Assembly: GCA_016709025.1 (NCBI GenBank)
Contig: JADJEQ010000046.1
Location: 62,001 to 126,000 of the forward strand
Direction: 5' to 3'
Length of the DNA: 64,000 nucleotides
DNA from: Bacteroidales bacterium
GTDB taxonomy: Bacteria; Bacteroidota; Bacteroidia; Bacteroidales; Lentimicrobiaceae
Shown here: in pieces, positions 1-10,072 of the stretch
How positions within the stretch are numbered: position 1 is the stretch's first letter
How the letters are laid out: each line of letters opens with the position of its first letter
The notes under the pieces: model-generated
Database searches by the model: none
Told to the model about the DNA's origin: nothing
What the model saw: the letters and a program-made list of their open reading frames with translations, nothing else
Made by a program: the position numbers and the translations under genes

Positions 1-175
1 TGCGCCAGCACTGTTATGGAGCCAGCACTGTTATGGATATTTTAATATGTAGGAAAAGCTTAGGCGCATGTCATAAACTTGCGTTGGCATTACTTATCTT
101 CAATTTGTAAACGGTAACAATAAAAAAAAGAGGAACATTTTACAGTCCCTCTTTTTCACAATCTCAGATAAAAGT

Positions 176-3100
176 TTACTTTCTGATAATCAGTTTGGTA
201 GAATAGTTACCGGTGCTGCCCGAGAGTTTGAGCATATACAAACCATCGGCCAAATTACCTGCATTGATCAGGGCTTTTTTACCGGGTTTAAGTTCAACGT
301 TATTCTGCGAATAAGCAACCTTGTTGCCGGCATCATAGATTTCGAGCCTGAAGGTTCCGTAAACCTGGTTAGAAGCAATAACACTGAAAGTGCCGTTGGA
401 TGGATTGGGATATAAGCTTACAGCTGAATTACCGGCCTCATCGATACCGGTACAATCGTTGAACGTCAGATTTACCGATGCTTCTGTGGTGCAATTGTTG
501 CTTCCGGTTGCGGTTACAGTCCAGGTACGCGAGCCTACGCCAACGCCGGTTGAGTCAACAGAAATGCTCTGGGTAATATAGCCACCCGGCATCCAGAGAT
601 AATCAAGGGTTTCGCTGGTATGAACCGTAAGCACCACGGTGTGGTTGGCACAGGCTGCGGTGTCGGATACCAGATAGAGCTGTGGTACCGGAATTGCGGT
701 AACGGTATACTCACCGGTTCCGTCCGACGGACAGTTTGTTGCATCGGTGACTGTTACAACCTGGTAAACGGAATTTGCCGTTGGACTGACCTCAAAACTA
801 AAGGGTGATTCAGTGGCAACAAGTGATCCAATGCCATTGTTTACCTCCAGATTCCAGGGAGCGGTACCGGTTAGTTCAACGCCAATCGTGGTGGCTGTTC
901 CGCTGCAGATTTCAGCATTTCCGCTTATTGTAGCAGTCGGAGCCTGGATAAACAGAACGGTTACCATATCAGTTGCATCCGAGCAGGGAGCATTTGAATA
1001 GGATACAAGCGTTAATTCAACCGATCCGTTCAGAAGATCCTGGGCAGAAGCGGTGTATATAGCTGTTAGTGAGGAAGCATCGTCGAATGTGCCGGTACCG
1101 GATGTATTCCACATAACTCCGGTATAGCCGGTCCCTTCGCCAGATAGATTGAATGCGGGGGTGCTGCTGCAAACGGTCATGTCGGTGCCGGCATTGGCTG
1201 TGGCCGGAGAAGCCATTGAAAGGGCCATCTCATCGGTCATTACCTGTGAGTCCATGCCTGTAACGGTTAGGGTAAGCACTGCAGATCCTGTAGCAAGGTC
1301 GTTCACACCGGGGGTGTAAAAGGTGCTGAGCAATGCAGGGTCTTCAAATGTTCCGTCTCCGGAGGTAGTCCAGTTGATAGAGGCATAATTGGTTGCGGTA
1401 CCGTTCATCATTACAGCCGATCCCTCACATGAGGCTGCATCAGGTCCGGCAAAAGCCGTCGTCTGCAAAGGTGCTGGGAATACAACGAAATCAACCCAGG
1501 CAGCATCACTGCCTGAATTTACCGAAACGTCCTTGGAATATTGCCATCTGAAGGTTTGTTCGCCGGGATACACCGGAAATGAAACCCTGGTCCAGTCAAC
1601 TTCGCCTGCCCACTGTCCAAGCAGAGAGTTGCCAATGTAGAATTTGAGGTAATCATAGCTTGCTTCCGATGACACTTTCAGGTAAAATGAGATGGAATCG
1701 TTGTTCATCACATTGTAGGTAACGAACATCTCACTGTTTTCGTAATCATAGATAAGCCCGGATTTGGAGCTGTTTTCACCTTCAAATACCTCGTCGGTGG
1801 CAATATTCCAGGGTACAGTACCTGTAAATTCCCACTGAAAGCTTTCGAACCCACCGGTTTCCCAGTCTTCCAGTATCAGGCCAACGGGAACATTGTAGGT
1901 TTTATTGGTCATCAGCATGCCTGCAGTGGCGGAATAATTGAATGCAGCTGAATGTCCGACCGGAGTTTCAGGAGCTACCATTATTTCAAACTGCGCACTT
2001 ACAGCGTTGGCCTGGCCGGGTTGAATATCACCAAGAACCACATTCTGGCTGGTAATGGTGATAAACTGGCTCGGGGTGGTAAGTTGGGCTGTAGCATTCA
2101 TGGCAGCATAATCGCCCGGGTTGAAGGTTGAAATGCTTATGGTGGCTGTTTCACCCGGATCAAGGCGGCCGTTGCCGTTTCCGGCTGCATCGTTGATGCT
2201 GATAGCGCCGGCCTGAAGGCCTGGAGCATGGGCTTCAATTAAAAAGTTGCTTACGAATGTACTGTCATCGGCATCGGTTGCAGTAAGGGTGAAAACGATA
2301 GACAGCCCGTCGGGAATGGCGGGATCAACCTGAAGTGTAAATGCCGAAGCGATGGTTTTTAACTCTCCCACTGTAAAATCCCCGAATTGTTCGGTGTTGT
2401 CAGTAATGGTTACATAAGGTGATTCTGAAGAAAGAACCACTTCCACTGCTGTTGCGGGCTGATCTCCGATATTTTCCATGGTGATGTCCAGAGCCGGGCT
2501 CTCGTTGTAATCAAGCAGTCCGTTGTTGTTGCCGCTGGCATCGTTTACCGCGTGATTGTTGTGAATTACCCAGGGTTGGTTTGGTGGCGGACCTGCCTGG
2601 AACGGCGAAACATAAGTCATGGCTGTGCCTGACCTGTTGTCGGTCCATGCCGGATAAACCCAACGGTTGTTGGCATGTATGGCCAGGTAATCACCAAAGT
2701 AGCTGTCGGCAAGGCCGGGAATTGACTGAGGGGTGAAGGAAACATCGCTCACCTTAACATCTTCCCATGACATACCGCCATCGGTCGAGTTGGATACATA
2801 AACTTCACATTGACTGGAAGAAACATTGCGGTCATCGTAATAAACGATACTCAGGTTTCCGTTGGACGGGTCGCTGGCGATCCATGGGAAATAATGCTGA
2901 CTGCCAAGGCCTGCATCATCCTGATTAACCTTAGCCGGGGTTGACCATGTAAGTCCCTGATCGGTAGATTTTGACAAATAGATATCTATATCGTTTCCGG
3001 TATTGGTGCCCGGTGTTCCGATGTTTGCCCAGGTAACGTATATGGTTCCACGGTTTCCGCTGTTGCTGATATCAACAGTCATGGTTGGGAAGGAATTAAC

Positions 3101-4105
3101 GCGCATACTCTTTCCTGTTCCGGATGTGCGGACTCCCCTGATATTGTTGATAATGCGGGTAGCAGGTCCCCAGGTAGCACCACCGTCGAGCGATTTTGCC
3201 ATGCCTATAGCCGTTTCATCGGTTGGCCAGCCATCGTATACAGCCCAGATGGCATAAACTTCACCATTTGGCCCCGTATGGATGTTTACACCCTGGTTGT
3301 GGCTGCCGGCATTAATTGCAGAGCTGATGTTAACCGGAGTTGACCAGGTAAGGCCCTGATCTGCTGAGCGATTGATTTCAATCTCAGAATCGTTGCTGCC
3401 TCCGAAATTGGTCCATGCATCGTATAAATATCCTGAATAGGCGCTGGATGGGCTGTTATCGATCCACATATGGTTCTTGTCGAGCATACTGCCCCAGCCT
3501 CCGGGAGATGGAGCAGCCAGAACCGCTGTCCATGTCTGTCCCTGATTGGTGGAATATGAAACACCCTGACCGCCACTGCTATGTATATATCCAACGTAAT
3601 ACCAGCCGTTTAAACCAATGGCCGTTGCCGGGTCACCGCTGTTTTCACCACCGGCACCCTGAATAGACCCACCCCAGGTACTTCCTGCGTCGGTTGATAA
3701 AAAACTGTTGGCACCATAAATCCCGGAAACGGGATTTGGGGTTGAGTTGTTGGATTGCAATACCGCCTGATTGTTGTTCGGGTCAACAAAAATTGAATTC
3801 TCACTCTGAGTGGATGACTCAGTGGTGACTGGAACGTCTGGTGAGTCTTCCGTCATTACACTCCTGCCACTCAACTGGCTACCGGTGTATTTGCCAAAAG
3901 GTGCTTTTACATCCGGGGCAACGGGAACCAGTCCCAGGGAAGCCATTCGCCTCCAGTAGGACATGTTGTCAATTCGGGTATCTACCTTGTATTTTTCCGG
4001 CACAGGTGCATTGGGAATATACATTTGTTTTTTAGGCTTCTGCGAATAAAGGCAGGGGATTGCCACCAGCAATCCGATTGCTAGAATAAACAGGCGTTTT
4101 GTCAC
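176..4105 (-). CDS. Large secreted Asp-box (sialidase-like) repeat protein with T9SS sorting domain
   Basis: 1309 aa. An N-terminal signal peptide (MTKRLFILAIGLLVAIPCLYSQ, cut into two readings: hydrophobic core about residues 5-19, ending in SQ) precedes a region of about residues 120-510 with at least six Asp-box motifs of the form S-x-D-x-G-x-T-W (for example STDAGSTW, STNQGQTW, SADQGLTW, SLDGGATW, STDQGLTW, STDGGMSW), the hallmark of BNR/sialidase-type beta-propellers. Two CARDB-like modules (each opening with D-A-x-G-N-x-N-G) follow at about 525-740, then a jelly-roll-like module around 745-880 (ETGGF ... AAWVDFVVFP), Ig/PKD-like repeats, and a C-terminal T9SS type A domain with YPNPSNG and a final KLIIRK. 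Sialidase catalytic residues cannot be assigned, so 'sialidase-like fold' is safer than an enzyme name. Exported across the outer membrane and probably surface-attached or released (known for the family). Accessory modules are shared with the next gene upstream on the same strand. Confidence 0.85.
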   Translation of the reverse strand: MTKRLFILAIGLLVAIPCLYSQKPKKQMYIPNAPVPEKYKVDTRIDNMSYWRRMASLGLVPVAPDVKAPFGKYTGSQLSGRSVMTEDSPDVPVTTESSTQSENSIFVDPNNNQAVLQSNNSTPNPVSGIYGANSFLSTDAGSTWGGSIQGAGGENSGDPATAIGLNGWYYVGYIHSSGGQGVSYSTNQGQTWTAVLAAPSPGGWGSMLDKNHMWIDNSPSSAYSGYLYDAWTNFGGSNDSEIEINRSADQGLTWSTPVNISSAINAGSHNQGVNIHTGPNGEVYAIWAVYDGWPTDETAIGMAKSLDGGATWGPATRIINNIRGVRTSGTGKSMRVNSFPTMTVDISNSGNRGTIYVTWANIGTPGTNTGNDIDIYLSKSTDQGLTWSTPAKVNQDDAGLGSQHYFPWIASDPSNGNLSIVYYDDRNVSSSQCEVYVSNSTDGGMSWEDVKVSDVSFTPQSIPGLADSYFGDYLAIHANNRWVYPAWTDNRSGTAMTYVSPFQAGPPPNQPWVIHNNHAVNDASGNNNGLLDYNESPALDITMENIGDQPATAVEVVLSSESPYVTITDNTEQFGDFTVGELKTIASAFTLQVDPAIPDGLSIVFTLTATDADDSTFVSNFLIEAHAPGLQAGAISINDAAGNGNGRLDPGETATISISTFNPGDYAAMNATAQLTTPSQFITITSQNVVLGDIQPGQANAVSAQFEIMVAPETPVGHSAAFNYSATAGMLMTNKTYNVPVGLILEDWETGGFESFQWEFTGTVPWNIATDEVFEGENSSKSGLIYDYENSEMFVTYNVMNNDSISFYLKVSSEASYDYLKFYIGNSLLGQWAGEVDWTRVSFPVYPGEQTFRWQYSKDVSVNSGSDAAWVDFVVFPAPLQTTAFAGPDAASCEGSAVMMNGTATNYASINWTTSGDGTFEDPALLSTFYTPGVNDLATGSAVLTLTVTGMDSQVMTDEMALSMASPATANAGTDMTVCSSTPAFNLSGEGTGYTGVMWNTSGTGTFDDASSLTAIYTASAQDLLNGSVELTLVSYSNAPCSDATDMVTVLFIQAPTATISGNAEICSGTATTIGVELTGTAPWNLEVNNGIGSLVATESPFSFEVSPTANSVYQVVTVTDATNCPSDGTGEYTVTAIPVPQLYLVSDTAACANHTVVLTVHTSETLDYLWMPGGYITQSISVDSTGVGVGSRTWTVTATGSNNCTTEASVNLTFNDCTGIDEAGNSAVSLYPNPSNGTFSVIASNQVYGTFRLEIYDAGNKVAYSQNNVELKPGKKALINAGNLADGLYMLKLSGSTGNYSTKLIIRK

Positions 4106-4152
4106 TGGGTGTGTGTTAAGGTTTATGAATAATGATTGATTTTTATGGAATT

Positions 4153-7100
4153 TTATCTGATTATTAGTTTTTGCGTTTCACTGTAATTACCGGAACAAAG
4201 CCTGATAAAATACAATCCGGGCATTAATCCTGAAACATCGGCTTCGATGCTTCCGCCTGAAGCTGATAAATGCAGGTTGTAAACAACTTTCCCTGCAGGA
4301 TCACAAATAGTCATGTCAAACAAATTGTTGTTGACAGTTCCTGGCAGGATGGTAATTTTTTCCGATGCCGGATTCGGATAAACAAGCATAGCTCGTGAAA
4401 TGTTCTGCGGATTATCAACTCCTGTGAAAATATCTACGGGCGGGAAGATAATCTTGTCAATCCATGCGGCATCTTCACCATTGGAAACAGTAATATCCTT
4501 TTCATATTTCCATCCAAAAGTATGTATCCCTGCAGTGATGGCAAAAGCTGTATAACTCCAGTCGGCTTCGCCTGACCATTCAGCAGCCTTGACATTGTCA
4601 ATGTAGAAACGCAGAAAATCATAACCGGATTCTGATGAAACCCTGTAGAAGAACCGGATGCTGTCGGCGGTAAGCACTTCGTAAGGGACAAAAAGGTCGG
4701 ATGTCTCATTGTCTGATATGTTCCCCGATTGTGCACTGTAATTTCCTTCAAATGGTGTGGTTCCGGTAATGATCCAGTTTGCATCGCCGCCATGGCCCCA
4801 GGGATGTTGGCTGAAGTCGCCGGTTTCAAAATCTTCGGAAACCTGGCCGATGACAAATATATATTCCTTTTCCAGAATTATTGTTGCCGGGTTGCCCTCG
4901 GTGAGGGTTAATAAAAAGGCAACAGAGGTTCCAATGGGTGTTTGGGCGTCGGCCTCAACATTTTCGAAGACAGCGGACACTTCTGTGAGTGCATCGATGG
5001 AAACCGGTGCAAGTGCCCATTGTGTTCCGTTGATAAACTCGCTGCTGCATGTGAGCGCTGCTGTTACCGGCAGGCTGTTGCTGTGGCCAGCGTTGATCAG
5101 TTGAATGCTGATATCAAACGACTCACCCGGATCGGGAATGCCGTTGCCTTCACCATCATCGATCAGTGCATTTCCGGCTGCAACTACAGGAGCCCAGGCA
5201 GTAACCTGGAATTCGGAAAGCCAGGTATCACCGGCTACGGCAGTCAGGGTAAAGAATACTTCATGATTGTCGGGAACCTGATCGCTTACCTGAAATGAAA
5301 ACCCATCCTCTACAGTAGTGTGCCCGCTGGCAAGGATAGTGCCATAGGTTTCGGTTGCATCGGTGATGGTTACATAAGGGTCGGTGGTTGAAATGGTGGC
5401 TGTTACGTTCTGTGCCGATGCAAGACCCAGATTCTGAAGAGTAATACTCAGAGATACGGTTTCACCGAAATCAGCCTGCCCGTTGTTGTTTCCGGTCTCA
5501 TCATTGAGAACATAGGATTCAAAAACCACATAGGCCGTTTGTCCGGGCACAAAGGTGATGGGGTAATAGGTCGGTAAACAATTGTAACCTGAAACAACGA
5601 GTTGTGCACTTCCCGGCTCAACAATCAAAGGGTCAATGACTACTGTTGCCGTGCCGTCAGATCCGCTGACACCTGTTCCGAAAAGTGTTCCGTTCATCAG
5701 GAGGGCCGCTGTAAGACCTTCAACAGGCGAACCTCCGCTGGTTACCGTAACTTCAAACTGTGAAGTACCGGTGGTTAAAGTTGCAGGATAGGCAGTTGCT
5801 ATGGGCATGGGCTCGTCGGTCCAGATGGCGAGGGCAGGATCACCCAGAACATTGCAATCGTAGAAACACCAGCGCAGGGCTCCTTCTTCCCATTGGCCGG
5901 GAGCATTAACCCAGGGGGATGTAGCAGCTTTCGATTCAACCTGGGCACGTCCGGCCCGGTTTAGTTTGTCGGTGAACATGGCATCCACATATTCGCGGTG
6001 CAGATGGGCCGAAGGGCCTTCGGTCTGTCCTTCGTTAAACCAACCATAGCGTGAGTTGCCGATAAAAATAGCAGCAAAATTCTCTATACTTACCATCTTT
6101 TCTGCAATACAGTCATTGTAATCAAAGGCGCCGCAAATACATCCATGCGAGGAAATCACCGGGAAATTGTGGGTGATCCCGTTAACGCCGGCAAAATTTG
6201 AATTGGTGATGTCCCAGTTGTAAAACTTCATCACGTAAGAGTCATTTGCATGGCCGACATGATGGATAAAGTTTCGTCCGGCATTGATGGAATTCATCAG
6301 ATCTGACGGGCTCCAGGTTGATTCTTCGTCATACAGGCGCTCAAAATTGTGATCTTCCGGTATACCGGTGGTGGTATAACCATTGTCGCTGCGTGTGCCT
6401 ATCAGCAGTTCCAGGTAGTCGGATCCCCAGGTATCGGGATTGGAATACAGATTTTCTCCGGCCAGCAAAGGATTGCGTAGTTCGCCTAAAACAGGTTCAT
6501 TCTGATATTTGACGGTTTTGTTGAGCATGGCTGCCAGCTCGGTGGTATTTGAGAACGACATACGGCCGACCGAAACCTCGGGCAGCAGGTCGTCTTCACC
6601 TATTTCGCCCCAGAGGTTATTTCCATTGGTGTTCCAGTTACCATCGAGCGACGAAAAGTAAATATCCGAAGGAATGTTGTTGTCTTCATAAACACTCGAA
6701 GATTGCACATGACAATAGAATCCACGGAAGGCTACATGTTCCACATCGCCCCCGAGCACAACATGTTCAATGCTGTTTTGCTGGTATTCCTGTGTAATGT
6801 AATTGCGGATTTTCTCCGGCATATCGGCACCGGCTGAGTTGGCCTCAATAAATTCGGTGGTGGCTATCTGGGATTTCATGCCCCTGGGCAGGTACAATTG
6901 CACCAGCGCATCAAACTGATCTGTGAATGCAGAAGGGGTAATGATCAGTATCTGGTAATCGGTTGAGGTTGTCCGCCTGTCGGGATAAGCCGACAGTAAA
7001 TCCGGATTCTGGGCATTTTTGCTACAGCTGATTTTTACCCTGTCGGAGGAAGTCAGGTTATTCAGGGCCTGGAGACCACGGCTGGTTTCGCGTGTTTCGA

Positions 7101-7599
7101 TGCGGATGGTTACTTTTCCATAGTAGGTGATTGTCCCATTGCCTGGAATATACATGACCGGAGTAAAAACAGACTGGGCAAAACCATAACCGTTCATATA
7201 CTGTGTACTCAGGTTTCCTGTGGCGATGGCCGGATAAATTTCCATTGAACGATAAACCTGCTCATTCTCAATGAATACCGGAATTCCGGGGTCTGAAAGC
7301 GGACGGGAATACTGCGCGGGCATCAGTTTAAAATATCCTGGTAAAGTTGTTTCATCAAATCCTTCAAAGCTGATGCGTATCGCTTCGTGGCCGGGAGGCA
7401 GGAGCAGGTTAACTGCATGATAAGGGAGTGAAGGTTCTCCGGCGATTCCGCTGGTAAGCGTATTGTTAAAGGAGAGTACCTGTTGGGTGCCTTTGTTTTC
7501 TATTTTTGGATTGCCAAAATAGTATGTTTTCTCAACAATACCGGCTTTCAGGCCAACGGCAGTGAATAGAATCAGAAGTAGGGTAAAGACTTGTTTCAT
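4153..7599 (-). CDS. Gingipain-like C25 family cysteine peptidase with T9SS sorting domain
   Basis: 1148 aa. Signal peptide at residues 1-19 (ending GLKAG), a propeptide-like region to about 210, and a C25 peptidase domain at about 213-600. The probable catalytic pair is H450 in HHVGHAND and C487 in SSHGCICGAFD, matching in order and spacing the GHG and VACVNGDF motifs of gingipains (known family). C489 is a nearby second Cys. After the peptidase come an Ig-like domain, two CARDB-like modules (NDETGNNNG and DDGEGNGIPD openings), a jelly-roll-like module (ETGDF ... AAWIDKIIFPP) and a T9SS type A tail (YPNPASEK ... QKLIIR). The three C-terminal modules match those of the 1309-aa neighbour in order. 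Likely a secreted endopeptidase that degrades external protein. It is 47 nt upstream of the neighbour on the same strand, so co-transcription is possible. Confidence 0.9.
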   Translation of the reverse strand: MKQVFTLLLILFTAVGLKAGIVEKTYYFGNPKIENKGTQQVLSFNNTLTSGIAGEPSLPYHAVNLLLPPGHEAIRISFEGFDETTLPGYFKLMPAQYSRPLSDPGIPVFIENEQVYRSMEIYPAIATGNLSTQYMNGYGFAQSVFTPVMYIPGNGTITYYGKVTIRIETRETSRGLQALNNLTSSDRVKISCSKNAQNPDLLSAYPDRRTTSTDYQILIITPSAFTDQFDALVQLYLPRGMKSQIATTEFIEANSAGADMPEKIRNYITQEYQQNSIEHVVLGGDVEHVAFRGFYCHVQSSSVYEDNNIPSDIYFSSLDGNWNTNGNNLWGEIGEDDLLPEVSVGRMSFSNTTELAAMLNKTVKYQNEPVLGELRNPLLAGENLYSNPDTWGSDYLELLIGTRSDNGYTTTGIPEDHNFERLYDEESTWSPSDLMNSINAGRNFIHHVGHANDSYVMKFYNWDITNSNFAGVNGITHNFPVISSHGCICGAFDYNDCIAEKMVSIENFAAIFIGNSRYGWFNEGQTEGPSAHLHREYVDAMFTDKLNRAGRAQVESKAATSPWVNAPGQWEEGALRWCFYDCNVLGDPALAIWTDEPMPIATAYPATLTTGTSQFEVTVTSGGSPVEGLTAALLMNGTLFGTGVSGSDGTATVVIDPLIVEPGSAQLVVSGYNCLPTYYPITFVPGQTAYVVFESYVLNDETGNNNGQADFGETVSLSITLQNLGLASAQNVTATISTTDPYVTITDATETYGTILASGHTTVEDGFSFQVSDQVPDNHEVFFTLTAVAGDTWLSEFQVTAWAPVVAAGNALIDDGEGNGIPDPGESFDISIQLINAGHSNSLPVTAALTCSSEFINGTQWALAPVSIDALTEVSAVFENVEADAQTPIGTSVAFLLTLTEGNPATIILEKEYIFVIGQVSEDFETGDFSQHPWGHGGDANWIITGTTPFEGNYSAQSGNISDNETSDLFVPYEVLTADSIRFFYRVSSESGYDFLRFYIDNVKAAEWSGEADWSYTAFAITAGIHTFGWKYEKDITVSNGEDAAWIDKIIFPPVDIFTGVDNPQNISRAMLVYPNPASEKITILPGTVNNNLFDMTICDPAGKVVYNLHLSASGGSIEADVSGLMPGLYFIRLCSGNYSETQKLIIR

Positions 7600-7978
7600 A
7601 TTTGTAATTATTTAGAAATGACCCGGCTACAACGGAAGCTTAATGGAAGTATCCTGCAAAATTACTTCAATTTGGGCTCTAAAGTACGATATAAAACAAA
7701 ATGTAAGCTCCTAAGATCAAAGAATTATATATTGAGTCAACTCTGAAAGTAGGAACATTAATGATTTTCAGATGGTTGACCCCTAACCCCAAAGGGAACA
7801 TCTGAAAATCATTGAATTAGGAAGTCCCCCCTTTGGAGGATAGGGAGTCAAAGGACTATTCGGAGTAGATTAAGTCCGCATATTGGCCCTAAGATTTTAA
7901 GAGAAATAATGGATGTCTATATAACCGATAGGGTAGTATAAGTGGTAACACCAGAGATAAAGAATGATTTGGCATTAC
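7600..7978. other. Intergenic region with a perfect 15-bp inverted repeat
   Basis: No gene seen. The arms AATGATTTTCAGATG (7760-7774) and its exact reverse complement (7799-7813) flank a 24-nt spacer containing GACCCCTAACCCCAAAGGG. It could be a transcript hairpin or a dispersed repeat. The flanking sequence GGAGGATAGGGAGTC is G-rich and resembles other intergenic repeat words in this window. Confidence 0.5.
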
Positions 7979-8611
7979 CTATTCAACTAATCCATTTTCT
8001 TCTTCAATTTTTCTCTGCCAATCGGGTATCTCATTTTTTTTTGCGATTGGATCTTCATTTGGCACTCCGTAAGTTATCTCAAAATATACCTGGCGTTTAA
8101 TTCCTGAAGATTTTGCAAATAAGAAAACAGGAAATGTTGAGTAATATAAATTAAACTCTCTAACCTTCGAATTGTATTGTTTGACACTTTTGTTTAAAAG
8201 CTCCATATTTTCTTCCATCAGGTTTAATAGACTGTCAGCCATTGTTGTAGTGTGCCGGATGGTATCGGAGATTTGCCGCTTCAAAACCAAAAAAGATTCA
8301 TTTAGGTTAAATTGATTGGCAATAAGAGTATCGTTACAATTGCTGTAATTAATCTTATTATTTTGGTGTTGTTCCAACAGAAACCCAATACTGTCATTTG
8401 ATTTTGCCAAATCAGGGAATAATTGCGTCAATTGGTAAGTATATAGTTGATTTTTATTTTGGAATCGGGAAAGTGACTCCCACTCAACTTTCACTACAAT
8501 CAGCTTAGTGTCTAAATTATTTTTAATTTTGATTTTGGCAATAATAAAAAGACCAATCGCAATAGCAATCATTGCAAGAAGAATTTTTATTACAAGTACA
8601 AAACTTTTCAT
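7979..8611 (-). CDS. Unknown membrane-anchored protein
   Basis: 210 aa from the chosen start MKSFVLVI, which places a single hydrophobic helix (about residues 4-25, LVIKILLAMIAIAIGLFII) at the N-terminus. A longer reading beginning at 8683 would overlap the upstream gene by 19 nt and puts 24 polar residues before the helix, which is less convincing. The rest is a soluble, presumably periplasmic region rich in Asn/Lys/Leu with a helical middle. No family recognised. Codon use is AT-rich like the neighbour upstream, and unlike the moderate-GC genes on both sides. Probably one transcript with the 8665-9528 gene. Confidence 0.6.
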   Translation of the reverse strand: MKSFVLVIKILLAMIAIAIGLFIIAKIKIKNNLDTKLIVVKVEWESLSRFQNKNQLYTYQLTQLFPDLAKSNDSIGFLLEQHQNNKINYSNCNDTLIANQFNLNESFLVLKRQISDTIRHTTTMADSLLNLMEENMELLNKSVKQYNSKVREFNLYYSTFPVFLFAKSSGIKRQVYFEITYGVPNEDPIAKKNEIPDWQRKIEEENGLVE

Positions 8612-8664
8612 TTTACTTTTGAGTTTAATTTGATTATCAAAGATAAAGTGAATTATATTACTTT

Positions 8665-9528
8665 TTAATTCAAAATAACCCACTTGTCTATGACTTTTCT
8701 CAGGTATTTGGTATTTTTTAAAGTTTTGCGTTTTAGCTTTCTCAATTGTTTTCTATGTAGTTTCCTTAACCCATCTGAAGATGTTACTGATTCCAAATCC
8801 GAATCAGTTGAACTGGTAATAAGTATTTGACTTTCAGAATTAAAAATTTTGATCGGCCAAAGATTGGGGTCAAGCATTTCTAAATATGTATATATTTTTC
8901 TCGATATCTGATACTCTTGCTTTGTCGTCTCATCAAATATTTTATACTGGAAAACCATTGGCCTATTCACTCGAATTATACAAATTTCTTTTAAATACTC
9001 ATCCCGAAAATTTGAATCAATTACCTCTGAAATACGTCTTTCTGGCACCATAAGTCTTTCAGGGATTGCAATGCCAGATAACTCATCTTGCTTGTAATAA
9101 AAATAATTATTCTTATAAAACAACACTTTAAAATCTGAAAACGGGATTTCAGAAAAGAAATAAAACCCAAGAAACATAATATTTTTTTGCTCAGCATTAT
9201 TAGAATCCTGAAAGATTCTGATGATGTGATTGGTTTCTCTGAACTCAGAAAACCCAACTCCATAAATTTCTATTTCAGCTTTATATGTTGAAGAGTAAAT
9301 CTCAATATAGTCTTCTAAAATATCTATTAGCAAGGAATCTGATATTATGTTCTTTACTCGATACTGAACTTGTGATTCCGATTGTAATAAAAAAGTACAT
9401 GGACTTCCTTTTAATGCAGAAAATGCAAGTAAAATGATAAAAATAATAATTGTAAGTTTTTTAATAGGGATAGGTTTTAAGTCAATCTCAGTTTTTAAAT
9501 AACCATTCAAACGGCACTGGTTTAACAT
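8665..9528 (-). CDS. Unknown secreted/anchored protein, AT-rich
   Basis: 287 aa. A hydrophobic stretch at about residues 24-40 (LTIIIFIILLAFSALKG) looks like a signal peptide or anchor, preceded by an unusually long polar start. The C-terminus is very basic (KLHRKQLRKLKRKTLKNTK region). No family recognised. The composition is markedly AT-rich, shared with the gene at 7979 and the toxin-antitoxin pair beyond, which suggests a transferred block. Its stop lies 53 nt before the preferred start of the downstream gene. Confidence 0.55.
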   Translation of the reverse strand: MLNQCRLNGYLKTEIDLKPIPIKKLTIIIFIILLAFSALKGSPCTFLLQSESQVQYRVKNIISDSLLIDILEDYIEIYSSTYKAEIEIYGVGFSEFRETNHIIRIFQDSNNAEQKNIMFLGFYFFSEIPFSDFKVLFYKNNYFYYKQDELSGIAIPERLMVPERRISEVIDSNFRDEYLKEICIIRVNRPMVFQYKIFDETTKQEYQISRKIYTYLEMLDPNLWPIKIFNSESQILITSSTDSDLESVTSSDGLRKLHRKQLRKLKRKTLKNTKYLRKVIDKWVILN

Positions 9529-9739
9529 TTTTAGAAAAGTGTATTTTGCGTATATCTATAAGTTGTTATTGCAAAATACAATCCCCATTTCCGGTTCCAA
9601 AACAGCTAGTTTCGAAACGGGGGTTCCGAAATTACAAACAGACAAAATTTTCAGATACTCTGCAAATTAAATTTCAATGCTTTGATATCTGTTATAGTGT
9701 ATTTCAATTTCAAGAAAGATAAGAAAGCGAAAAATATCG

Positions 9740-9747
9740 TAAATTTG
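9740..9747 (+). promoter_or_regulatory. Bacteroidota-type -7 promoter element for the TA pair
   Basis: TAAATTTG matches TAnnTTTG. It lies about 100 nt before the antitoxin start. No clear -33 TTTG was found, so this is tentative. Confidence 0.35.
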
Positions 9748-9850
9748 TTTACTGCCTCAATCGATAATTACCAGATTGCTGATTATAGATGAAACATTCA
9801 AAAGATTTCTAAAAACCTGGCAGGCTCGTGCAACCAAAAAAACCAACGCA

Positions 9851-10072
9851 ATGAACTTACAATATATCACCGACACAAAAGGTAATAAGAGTGCTGTACA
9901 ACTTCCGATAAAAGAATGGGAAAAGATACAGAAAGACCTGGGAGAATTGGAACGCCTAAGGAACAAAAAACTTTTCTTGACCGAACTTGCTGAAGCTGTT
10001 GAAGAAATGAAACAAATTAAGGAAGGCAGGATACAAGCCCGCAACGCTGAGGAAATGCTCAATGAACTTTAA
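9851..10072 (+). CDS. Antitoxin of a RelE-type toxin-antitoxin module
   Basis: 73 aa from the start MNLQYITDTKG. The in-frame extension back to 9776 is polar and lacks the typical antitoxin opening. The N-terminus (YITDTKGNKSAVQLPIKEW) has the pattern of Phd/YefM-like or 'DUF2281-like' small antitoxins: a short DNA-binding strand-helix segment followed by a long charged helix that would wrap the toxin. The stop overlaps the toxin start by 11 nt, the usual coupling in type II modules. Antitoxin and complex normally repress their own promoter (family knowledge), so the -7 element just upstream may be the operator region. Confidence 0.75.
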   Translation: MNLQYITDTKGNKSAVQLPIKEWEKIQKDLGELERLRNKKLFLTELAEAVEEMKQIKEGRIQARNAEEMLNEL

